NCBI GenBank assembly: GCA_964420325.1
Contig: CAYQSU010000013.1
Span: 1-56,429 of the forward strand
Direction: 5' to 3'
DNA: 56,429 nt
Origin: CAYQSU01 sp964420325
GTDB taxonomy: Bacteria; Pseudomonadota; Alphaproteobacteria; Rhodospirillales; Defluviicoccaceae
Translations under genes and position numbers: made by a program
Notes under the pieces: generated by a model
The model's database searches: none
What the model was told of the DNA's origin: nothing
Seen by the model: only the letters and a program-made list of their open reading frames with translations
Shown here: positions 38,700 through 46,280 of the stretch, piece by piece
Numbering within the stretch: the stretch's first letter is position 1
How the letters are laid out: the number at the start of each line of letters is the position of its first letter

Positions 38700-40615
38700 T
38701 GTGCGGCATTTGCGGTCTCGTTTCGCTCGACGGCGCCCCCACCGGCGCCCGCTCCCGGTCGGCGGTCGACGCCATGCTGGCCTCGGTTCGTCACCGCGGT
38801 CCGGACGACCTCGGAGTCGCCGACGATGGCCAGGCGATCTTCGGCAACGCCCGGCTGGCGATCCGCGGACTCGCCGACGGCCGGCAGCCGATCGTCGATG
38901 CCGAGACCGGCGTGATGTCGGTGTGCAATGGCGAGATTGACAATCACGCGGAGCTTCGCTCCTGGCTCGCCCGCCGCGGGCATCGGGTGCGCCAGGATAC
39001 CGACGTCGCCGTGCTGCCGGGGATGTACCTGGAGCTTGGCGATGCATTCGTCGAGCGGCTGGCCGGTGCGTTTGCACTCGCCGTCTGGGATCCACGGCAT
39101 CGCACCCTCGTCCTGGCTCGCGATCGAGCCGGCGAACGCCCCCTTCTCTTCAGCCAGGCCGACGGCGTCTTCGCCTTCGCCTCCGAGGTCTCGGCGCTGC
39201 TCTGGTCGAGGGAGGCGCAACCGGAGTTGGACGCGGACGGCCTCCGCCACTTTCTCCGCTTCGGCCATTTCCCGTCTGACCGCACGCCGTTCCGGGGCCT
39301 TCATCGGGTCGGCCCCGCCGAGGTCTTGACCGTGAACCGGTCCGGGATCACCCGCCGGCGCTACTGGCGGTGGAGCCCGACGTCGGGGTCACGGACCGCA
39401 GCCTCGAGCGAGGCGTTCGACCGGATCTTCCGCGACGCCGTGCGACGGCAGAGCGAGGTCGACGTCGAGCACGGGATCTTCCTCAGCGGCGGTCTCGACT
39501 CCTCGCTGGTCGCCGCCGTCGCCCGCAGCCTGCGTCCTGAGCGGCCGCTGAAGGGCTTCACGCTCCGCTTCGACGAGGCCTCCTACGACGAGGGGACCGC
39601 CGCGAGCCGCGTCGCCGACAGCCTCGGCCTGCAGTCGGTGACCGTTCACGTCCGGCCCGATGCGATCCGCGACACCCTGCTCGACCTGATGGCGCATTGC
39701 GGCGAGCCGCTGGCCGATCCCGCGTGGGTACCTACGATGCTGCTGGCGAGGCGCGCCGCCGAAGACGTCCGGGTGGTACTCGGGGGCGAGGGCGCTGACG
39801 AGCTGTTCGGTGGCTATCCCACCTATCCCGGGGCCCTCGCGGCCGACCGCTACGCCAGGCTCCCCCGCCCGCTCCGGCTGCTGATCCGGCGTGCCGCCGA
39901 AGCGTGGCCGGTGAGCGACAAGAAGGTGACGGTGTCGTTTCTGTTGAAGCGTTTCGTCCAGGCCGCCGAGCTCGACCCGATGGCGCGGCACCTGATCTGG
40001 ACATCGGCCATTTCCCCGACCCTCCTATCGCGGCTCGGCCTGCCACCGGCCGGAGGGGAGGCGCCACACGACGAACGCCACGCGCCGACGGACACGATTC
40101 TCGACCGCATCCAGCGCCACGACCTGGAAACTTCGCTCGCCGAAGGATTGTTGACCAAGGCCGACCGCGCCTGCATGCGGTGGGGCCTGGAAAGCCGGGC
40201 GCCGTTCATCGACATCGCGGTGATGAACTTCGCCGCGGGGTTGCCGCCAGAGGCGCGCGTCGACGGCCTTTCGACCAAGGTCTTTCTCAAGCAGTTCGCC
40301 CTGCGCTACCTGCCGCGGGACGTCGTCCATCGCCGGAAGCGAGGGTTGTCGGTTCCCCTCGCCGCGTGGCTTCGCGGACCGCTGTTCGCTTGGGCCGAAG
40401 CCAGCCTGACCTCGCCCCTCCTGGCCAAGGCCGGGATCGAGCCCGGCGCGGCGGCCGCGCTTCTCCGTGAACACGCGGCCCGCAAGGCCGACCACGCGCG
40501 GGCGCTGTGGACCCTGATCGTGCTCTCGGAATGGCTCGCCTGGGAAGGCCGGCACCGGCCGGAGCCGGCGGCGGCCTGGTCGCAACCGCCGGCCTGGATC
40601 GGCAACCGGCCGTAA
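38699..40615 (+). CDS. asnB: Asparagine synthetase, glutamine-hydrolysing (AsnB type)
   Basis: The 638-residue protein has the class II glutaminase domain with nucleophile Cys2 (MCGICGLVSLDG), RHRGPDD and CNGEIDNHAELR, and the synthetase domain with PP-loop IFLSGGLDSSLVAAVA (about 265), GGEGADELFGGYP and ESRAPFIDIAVMNFAAGLP. The glutaminase motif reads NGEIDN where most AsnB have NGEIYN, one changed residue. Such AsnB enzymes make asparagine, but paralogues beside glycosyltransferases amidate envelope sugars or peptides. Coupling to the GT39-type gene favours an envelope role, not proven. A terminator follows at 40718. Confidence 0.9.
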   Translation: MCGICGLVSLDGAPTGARSRSAVDAMLASVRHRGPDDLGVADDGQAIFGNARLAIRGLADGRQPIVDAETGVMSVCNGEIDNHAELRSWLARRGHRVRQDTDVAVLPGMYLELGDAFVERLAGAFALAVWDPRHRTLVLARDRAGERPLLFSQADGVFAFASEVSALLWSREAQPELDADGLRHFLRFGHFPSDRTPFRGLHRVGPAEVLTVNRSGITRRRYWRWSPTSGSRTAASSEAFDRIFRDAVRRQSEVDVEHGIFLSGGLDSSLVAAVARSLRPERPLKGFTLRFDEASYDEGTAASRVADSLGLQSVTVHVRPDAIRDTLLDLMAHCGEPLADPAWVPTMLLARRAAEDVRVVLGGEGADELFGGYPTYPGALAADRYARLPRPLRLLIRRAAEAWPVSDKKVTVSFLLKRFVQAAELDPMARHLIWTSAISPTLLSRLGLPPAGGEAPHDERHAPTDTILDRIQRHDLETSLAEGLLTKADRACMRWGLESRAPFIDIAVMNFAAGLPPEARVDGLSTKVFLKQFALRYLPRDVVHRRKRGLSVPLAAWLRGPLFAWAEASLTSPLLAKAGIEPGAAAALLREHAARKADHARALWTLIVLSEWLAWEGRHRPEPAAAWSQPPAWIGNRP

Positions 40616-40951
40616 CAAAAGCGTCATTGGGCGATCGTCGCGGCTTCGGGCTAGGGTGCAAAGCCCATCGGGTTCACTCCCCAAGCGGCGCGACGGTGCC
40701 GCATGCTCTGCCGAGCGGAGAGGGTGGCTGCGTGCCGCCCTCTCTTTTCCAGGGAGCACTTGGACGCGCGTGGACACGATCGCGGAACGGCGAGATGAAC
40801 CCCGGCTTTCAGAGAACCTTCATCCCCGTGACGCCCGACCGTCATGGCCGCGCCCTATACGAAAGCCAAGGGCGACGGAGTGCGGCGCCGCACGGCAGCC
40901 TTCCACGGCCGTTCAACGTGCGCTGACGAGGATCAAGAGGAGCCAGCGAAC
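40616..40951. other. Gap between asnB and phoX
   Basis: This 336-base stretch holds the rho-independent terminator at 40718-40748 and, beyond it, GC-rich sequence with no obvious coding. I looked for a PHO box of two CTGTCAT-like repeats 11 bases apart and found only weak half-sites (see rejected items). Confidence 0.5.
40718..40748 (+). terminator. Rho-independent terminator after asnB
   Basis: GAGAGGG (40718-40724) pairs with CCCTCTC (40738-40744), extended by a T-G wobble and GGC/GCC around the loop TGCGT, giving an 11-bp stem followed by TTTT. It is about 100 bases after the asnB stop codon and on its strand. Confidence 0.8.
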
Positions 40952-42949
40952 ATGAAAGTCCAACCGACACAGGGAACGACCGGCATGGATATCGCGGACA
41001 GCGACGATGTTCCTGCCCACGACGTCTCGGCGCCGACCATCGGCGACGTCATTGCGCAGCGGTTCGGCCGCCGGGACGTGCTCAAGGGGGCGCTCGGGGT
41101 GACCGCGATCGCCGCCGCGTTCGGGCCGCTGAGCCTGACCAGGGGCCGGCGAGCCGCCGAAGCGGCCGCCGGGTTGCCGGTTTTCCGGTTCGAGGAGATC
41201 GCGCACGGGGCCGATGAGACCCACCACGTCGCGCCCGGATACGACGCCGACATCCTTATCCGCTGGGGCGATGCCGTCGTCGACGGCGCGCCGGCCTTCG
41301 ATCCCCTGAACCAGAGCGCGTCCGCCCAGGAGAAGCAGTTCGGCTACAACAACGACTTCGTGGGCTACGTCGGGCTGCCGCTGGGCTCCGACAACTCCGA
41401 GCACGGTCTGCTCTGCGTCAACCATGAATACACCAACCCCGAGGTCATGTTCCCGGGCCTCGGCCACGAGAACACCCTCGCCAGGATGACGCGGGAACTG
41501 GTGGATATCGAGATGGCCGCCCATGGCGCTTCGGTCATCGAGATCCGCAAGGAGGGCGGCCGATGGGCCGTGGTCGCTGGCGGCCCCTACAACCGCCGCG
41601 TCACCGCGCTCTCGACGGAGATCGCGGTTTCCGGCCCGGCCTCCGGCGACAACCGGATGAAGACGAAGGCGGATCCGGCCGGTGCGCGGGTCGTCGGCAC
41701 CATCAACAACTGCGCCGGCGGCATCACGCCGTGGGGAACCTTTCTCACCGCCGAGGAGAACTTCCACTTCTACTTCCACGGCAAGCCAAGCGAGGCCCAC
41801 CCCGAGCACCGGAACTACACCCGCTACGGCATCGGCCAGACCGAATACGCGTGGGGCCGGTTTCACGACCGCTTCGACCTCGAGAAGGAGCCGAACGAGG
41901 CCAACCGCTTCGGCTGGATCGTCGAGATCGACCCGCTAGACCCCACATCGACGCCCGTCAAGCGCACGGCGCTCGGCCGGTTCAAGCACGAAGGCGCCGA
42001 GAACATCGTCAACAAGGACGGACGCCTCGTGCTCTACACCGGGGACGACCAGCGCTTCGAATACCTCTACCGCTTCGTCACCGCCGCCCGTTACGACGCC
42101 GCCTCGCGCGAGGCCAACCGTGACCTGCTCGACAACGGCACGCTCTCGGTCGCCAGGTTCCATGCCGATGGCCAGGTCGATTGGCTGCCGCTCGTTCACG
42201 GCCGGGGACCTCTCACCGCCGAAAACGGCTTCGCCAGCCAGGCCGACGTGCTGATCGAGACGCGCCGCGCCGCCGACCTCCTCGGTGCGACACCGATGGA
42301 CCGCCCCGAGGACGTCGAGCCCAATCCGAAGACCAACCGGGTCTACGTCATGCTCACCAACAACACCAGGCGCAAGCCCGAGCAGATCGATCCCGCCAAC
42401 CCCCGCGCGGAGAACACCTTCGGGCACATCCTCGAGCTCTCGCCGCCCGACGGCGACCATGCCGCGCCCATCTTCCGATGGGATATTCTCGTCCAGTGCG
42501 GCGATCCCTCGATCGAGAGCGTCGGTGCGCGGTGGAATCCGTCCACCTCAAGGAACGGCTGGTTTGCAGCCCCCGACAACTGCGCGTTCGATTCGCTGGG
42601 CCGGCTGTGGATCGCCACCGATCAGGGCACCAGCTGGGCGAAGAGCGGCACCGCCGACGGCGTCTGGGCGCTGGAAACCGAGGGCGAGCGGCGCGGCACC
42701 GGCCGGATGTTCTTCCGCACGCCGGTAGGCGCCGAGATGTGCGGACCCCGGTTCACGCCCGACGACCGGACTCTGTTCGTCGCCGTCCAGCATCCGGCGA
42801 CGGACGGCGTCAAGGCCTTCAAGGGTTTCGAGCGAGAGTCGACGTTCGAGGACCCGGCGACCCGCTGGCCGGACTTCAAGCCCGACATGCCGCCGCGCCC
42901 GTCCGTCGTCGCCATCACCAGAAAGGACGGAGGCGCCATCGGCAGCTAA
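40952..42949 (+). CDS. phoX: PhoX family alkaline phosphatase (DUF839), Tat-exported
   Basis: PhoX enzymes are calcium- and iron-dependent phosphomonoesterases of the periplasm. The 665-residue protein has a Tat signal (GRRDVLKGALGVTAIAAAF, twin arginine 40-41) after a 39-residue leader, then the six-bladed propeller with LLCVNHEYTNPEVMFPG, NNCAGGITPWGTFLTAEEN (iron-ligand Cys), EPNEANRFGWIVEIDP and PDNCAFDSLGRLWIATDQG. AGGAG precedes the ATG at 40952. It stands alone behind the asnB terminator; no phosphate transporter is adjacent. Phosphate-controlled expression is usual for the family, but I could not find a good PHO box. Confidence 0.92.
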   Translation: MKVQPTQGTTGMDIADSDDVPAHDVSAPTIGDVIAQRFGRRDVLKGALGVTAIAAAFGPLSLTRGRRAAEAAAGLPVFRFEEIAHGADETHHVAPGYDADILIRWGDAVVDGAPAFDPLNQSASAQEKQFGYNNDFVGYVGLPLGSDNSEHGLLCVNHEYTNPEVMFPGLGHENTLARMTRELVDIEMAAHGASVIEIRKEGGRWAVVAGGPYNRRVTALSTEIAVSGPASGDNRMKTKADPAGARVVGTINNCAGGITPWGTFLTAEENFHFYFHGKPSEAHPEHRNYTRYGIGQTEYAWGRFHDRFDLEKEPNEANRFGWIVEIDPLDPTSTPVKRTALGRFKHEGAENIVNKDGRLVLYTGDDQRFEYLYRFVTAARYDAASREANRDLLDNGTLSVARFHADGQVDWLPLVHGRGPLTAENGFASQADVLIETRRAADLLGATPMDRPEDVEPNPKTNRVYVMLTNNTRRKPEQIDPANPRAENTFGHILELSPPDGDHAAPIFRWDILVQCGDPSIESVGARWNPSTSRNGWFAAPDNCAFDSLGRLWIATDQGTSWAKSGTADGVWALETEGERRGTGRMFFRTPVGAEMCGPRFTPDDRTLFVAVQHPATDGVKAFKGFERESTFEDPATRWPDFKPDMPPRPSVVAITRKDGGAIGS

Positions 42950-42976
42950 CCGGTCGCCGGGGCGGGCACCGCCGGC

Positions 42977-44413
42977 TCAGACGTCGATGACTTTGCCCGG
43001 GTTCATGATGTTGCGGGGATCGAGGGCGCGCTTCAGCGCCCTCATCACGTCGAGCTCGACCTCCGACTTGTAGCGGCACATGTCGCCGAGCTTGAGTCGG
43101 CCGATGCCATGCTCGGCGCTGAAGCTGCCGCCGAGGCCGGTGGCGATGTCGCAAACGATGCGATCGAAGCGGTCCCACTGGTCGAGGAAGGCCTGACGGT
43201 CGGTGCCCACCGGCTGGCTCAGGTTGAAGTGGATGTTGCCGTCGCCGAGATGGCCGAAGGGAACCACCCGGATGCCCGGCATCGCCGCCTCGACCGCCCG
43301 CGTCGCCTGGTCGACGAACTCGACGATGCGGGAAACGGGAACGGAGATGTCGTTCTTGATGCTGCCGCCCTCCGACTTCTGGCCCTCGGGGATGCTTTCC
43401 CGCATCCGCCACAGCTCCCGGGCCTGGACTGAGCTGGCGGCGATCACCGCATCCTCGACCGTCCCCGCTTCCAGGGCGAGAGCGAGCACGGCCTCGAGTG
43501 ACTCGGACAGGGGGTCGTGGGCTCTTGGGCTCGCCAGCTCGATCAGGCAGTAGAAGGCGTGCGGCACGGCGAACGGGTCGACGACGCCAGGCACGTGCGC
43601 CAGGGCGAACGCGACGCCCGTCCGCCCCATGAGCTCGAACGCCGAGAGGCTGTCGCCCGCCTCCTCCTGAACCCGGCGCAGGAGATCGACGGCAGCGGTC
43701 ACCGTCGGCACCGCGGCGAGCGCGGTCACCCTCGACCGCGGTCGGGCGTGGACTTCGAGCACGGCGGCGGTGATGACGCCGAGCGTCCCCTCCGCGCCCA
43801 GGAACAGCTGCTTCAGATCGTAGCCCGTGTTGTTCTTGCGCAGCGCGCGGAGGCCGTTCCAGACGCGGCCATCGGGTAAGACGACCTCGAGGCCGAGCAC
43901 GAGATCGCGGGCGTTGCCGTAGCGGAGCACGGCGGTGCCGCCGGCGTTGGTCGCGAGATTGCCGCCGATCCGGCAGCTGCCCTCAGCGCCGAGGCTCAAG
44001 GGAAACAAGAAACCGGCGTCGTCGGCTGCCCGCTGCACGTCGGCGAGGATCACACCGGCCTCCGCCGTCATCGTGCGATCGATCGGATCGACGCTGCGGA
44101 TCCGGTTGAGGCGCGCCGTCGAGAGGACGATGCCACCCTTCGGAACGCCGCCGCCGACGAGGCCGGTGTTGCCGCCCTGGGGCACGACGGCGATGCCGGC
44201 TTCGGCACAGAGGCCGACGACCGCCGCCACCTCCCCGGTGTTCGCCGGCCGCACGACCGCCCTGCAGCGGCCGTGGAACAGACCGCGTTCCTCGACCAGG
44301 TAGGGCTCGAGGTCCGCCGTCTCCTCGAGCCATCCCTTGCTGCCGACAACGGCGCGGATAGCCTCGAGGGCCTGGTTGGCGCTGACGATCGCCTTGGCTT
44401 TCAACGGGCTCAT
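42977..44413 (-). CDS. FAD-binding oxidase of the GlcD/D-2-hydroxyacid dehydrogenase family
   Basis: The 478-residue flavoenzyme has a PCMH-type FAD domain (VVRPANTGEVAAVVGLCAEAGIAVVPQGGNTGLVGGG, and GAEGSCRIGGNLATNAGGTAVLRYGN) and a C-terminal FAD-oxidase domain with GHLGDGNIHFNLSQP and FSAEHGIGRLKLGDM, ending NIMNPGKVID. This covers D-lactate, glycolate and D-2-hydroxyglutarate dehydrogenases, which cannot be told apart here. The absence of GlcE/GlcF partners argues for a D-2-hydroxyglutarate or D-lactate type. It is the last gene of the leftward run starting at the Memo-AMMECR1 fusion. Confidence 0.92.
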   Translation of the reverse strand: MSPLKAKAIVSANQALEAIRAVVGSKGWLEETADLEPYLVEERGLFHGRCRAVVRPANTGEVAAVVGLCAEAGIAVVPQGGNTGLVGGGVPKGGIVLSTARLNRIRSVDPIDRTMTAEAGVILADVQRAADDAGFLFPLSLGAEGSCRIGGNLATNAGGTAVLRYGNARDLVLGLEVVLPDGRVWNGLRALRKNNTGYDLKQLFLGAEGTLGVITAAVLEVHARPRSRVTALAAVPTVTAAVDLLRRVQEEAGDSLSAFELMGRTGVAFALAHVPGVVDPFAVPHAFYCLIELASPRAHDPLSESLEAVLALALEAGTVEDAVIAASSVQARELWRMRESIPEGQKSEGGSIKNDISVPVSRIVEFVDQATRAVEAAMPGIRVVPFGHLGDGNIHFNLSQPVGTDRQAFLDQWDRFDRIVCDIATGLGGSFSAEHGIGRLKLGDMCRYKSEVELDVMRALKRALDPRNIMNPGKVIDV

Positions 44414-44481
44414 GATCGTTGTTACTTAGGGCCTGCGGCCGACCGCCGCAACGACGCGGCCGACGCCCTCATCGGCCGCGT

Positions 44482-45501
44482 TCAGTCGTCATCCTCGTCC
44501 GGGAGCCTGCACGGCGCGGCCGGACCACGCTCCTCGTTCCAGCCGCCGGCGGCGCGGGAGCCGGCGGCGGCACGGCGCAGTCGGTCGTTGATGGCGCGGC
44601 CGAGCCCGGTGTTCGGCACCGGCATCACGGCGATGCCGGTGAACTCGTCGCGGTCCAGCTCCCTCAGCATGGCGAACAGATTGGCGGCGGCCTCGCGGAG
44701 GTCGCCGCTCGCGCTCAAGTTGCGGTGGGCGGCCGCGGCATCCGGACCGAACCCCAGCAGCGCCTCGCCGGAGCGGGCGGAGAACGCATCCGGCCGCAGG
44801 GGCCGCCGGGGTGCGTAGTGGCGTTCCAGCATGCCGGGCGAGCGCGGGGCGCCGCGCTCCGGTGCGGCGACCGGTCCGATCCGCCGCTCGATGACCTCGG
44901 CCGCCAGTCCGCCCGGACGCAGCAGCACCGGCGTCGCACCCGTGAGGTCGAGAACCGTCGACTCGACGCCGACCCGGCATGGACCGCCATCGAGGATCAG
45001 CGGCACCCGATCGCCGAGACCTTCGAGGACGTGACAGGCGGTGGTCGGGCTCAGGCCACCGGACGGATTGGCGCTCGGCGCGGCGATCGGGCGGCCGCAT
45101 GTGAACAGGAGCGCGCGGGCCACCGCATGATTCGGTGCGCGCAGCGCGACCGTGTCGAGACCGGCGCTGACCAGCAGCGACAGCCCCGACTCCGGCCGTC
45201 TCGGCAGCACCAGCGAGAGCGGACCCGGCCAATGCCAGTTGGCGAGCTCGCGCGCGCGGTCGTCGAACTTGGCCAGGCGCTCCGCCATCTCGAGATCCGG
45301 AACGTGGACGATCAGCGGATTGAACCTGGGCCGCTCCTTCGCGGCGAACACCGCCGCCACCGCCCGGTCGTCGGCCGCATCGGCACCGAGGCCGTAGACG
45401 GTCTCGGTCGGAAAGGCGACGATGCCGCCTTGGCGGATCAGCTCTGCCGCCTCCGCGATCGCCTCCGGCGTCGCCGGCCTGAGGACGCCGCCCGCGGTCA
45501 C
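44482..45501 (-). CDS. tsaC: L-threonylcarbamoyladenylate synthase (Sua5 type)
   Basis: The enzyme makes threonylcarbamoyl-AMP from threonine, bicarbonate and ATP for the t6A modification of ANN-decoding tRNAs. The 339-residue protein has the YrdC domain (FPTETVYGLGADA, AAKERPRFNPLIVHV, GRPIAAPSANPSGGLSPT, ESTVLDLTG) followed by the longer Sua5 C-domain (PGMLERHYAPRRPL and after). The GTG start at 45501 overlaps the cysQ stop (GTGA), supporting coupled expression. Confidence 0.94.
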   Translation of the reverse strand: MTAGGVLRPATPEAIAEAAELIRQGGIVAFPTETVYGLGADAADDRAVAAVFAAKERPRFNPLIVHVPDLEMAERLAKFDDRARELANWHWPGPLSLVLPRRPESGLSLLVSAGLDTVALRAPNHAVARALLFTCGRPIAAPSANPSGGLSPTTACHVLEGLGDRVPLILDGGPCRVGVESTVLDLTGATPVLLRPGGLAAEVIERRIGPVAAPERGAPRSPGMLERHYAPRRPLRPDAFSARSGEALLGFGPDAAAAHRNLSASGDLREAAANLFAMLRELDRDEFTGIAVMPVPNTGLGRAINDRLRRAAAGSRAAGGWNEERGPAAPCRLPDEDDD

Positions 45502-46280
45502 GTTGTCCCGGCGGGGCCCATGACCACGAAATGCGGATTCTCGAACCCCGGCTTGGCATACAGGAGCTCGCCGCCGTCCATCCTCGTGACGCGGCCGCCG
45601 GCAAAGCGGACGACGGCGTGGCCGGCGGCGGTGTCCCACTCCATGGTCCGGCCGGTACGCGGGTACAGGTCGGCCTGACCACGGGCCACCATGCAGAACT
45701 TGATGGAGCTGCCCGACGAGATCGACCGGGCGACGTCGTAGCGGGCGAGCACCGCATCGGTCTCGGGGTTGCGGTGGGAACGGCTGGCGACCGCGACGAT
45801 GCCCCTGTCGGGAAACGGCCGGCAGCGGATGGCCTCGACGGCGCCGCCGTCGAGCCGGGCGAACGCGCCGAGCGGGCTTCCCCAGTAGGTGGCGCCGATC
45901 GCCGGCGCGTGCACCACCCCGAGCTCCGGCCTCCGGCCGACGATCAGCGCGATGTTCACCGTGAACTCGCCCTGGCGGTTGATGAACTGCTTGGTCCCAT
46001 CCAGGGGATCGACGAGCCAGAACGGCTCGTCCCCCACCGACGGCACGCGCCCCGCCTCGACCTCCTCCTCGGCGACGATGGCAAAGGGGCTCCCGATCTC
46101 CCGGCGGAGGGCGTTCAGGATCAGCGCCTCGGCGCGACGGTCGGCCTCGGTCACGGGCGACGAGTCACCCTTCTTCTCGACCTCGAACCCGGCGTCGTAA
46201 ATCCTGAGGATCTCCTCGCCGGCCCGGAGGGCGATGACGCGCAGGGCATCGACAAGGGTCTCGGTGATGGCGATGGTCAC
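45498..46280 (-). CDS. cysQ: 3'(2'),5'-bisphosphate nucleotidase CysQ
   Basis: CysQ hydrolyses PAP to AMP, clearing the by-product of sulfate assimilation and sulfation. The 260-residue inositol-monophosphatase-fold protein has the metal sites IVAEEEVEAG, FWLVDPLDGTKQFINRQGEFTV and MEWDTAAGHAVVRFAGG, the standard CysQ spacing. Its start overlaps the hydroxylase gene stop by 4 bases (46277-46280). Confidence 0.93.
   Translation of the reverse strand: MTIAITETLVDALRVIALRAGEEILRIYDAGFEVEKKGDSSPVTEADRRAEALILNALRREIGSPFAIVAEEEVEAGRVPSVGDEPFWLVDPLDGTKQFINRQGEFTVNIALIVGRRPELGVVHAPAIGATYWGSPLGAFARLDGGAVEAIRCRPFPDRGIVAVASRSHRNPETDAVLARYDVARSISSGSSIKFCMVARGQADLYPRTGRTMEWDTAAGHAVVRFAGGRVTRMDGGELLYAKPGFENPHFVVMGPAGTT

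Noticed and set aside
40620..40860. PHO box for phoX
   Set aside because: CCGTGAC and CCGTCAT near 40830 are 13 bases apart and GTCAT/GTCGC near 40625 are 12 apart; the box needs two CTGTCAT-like repeats 11 bases apart. No good match.
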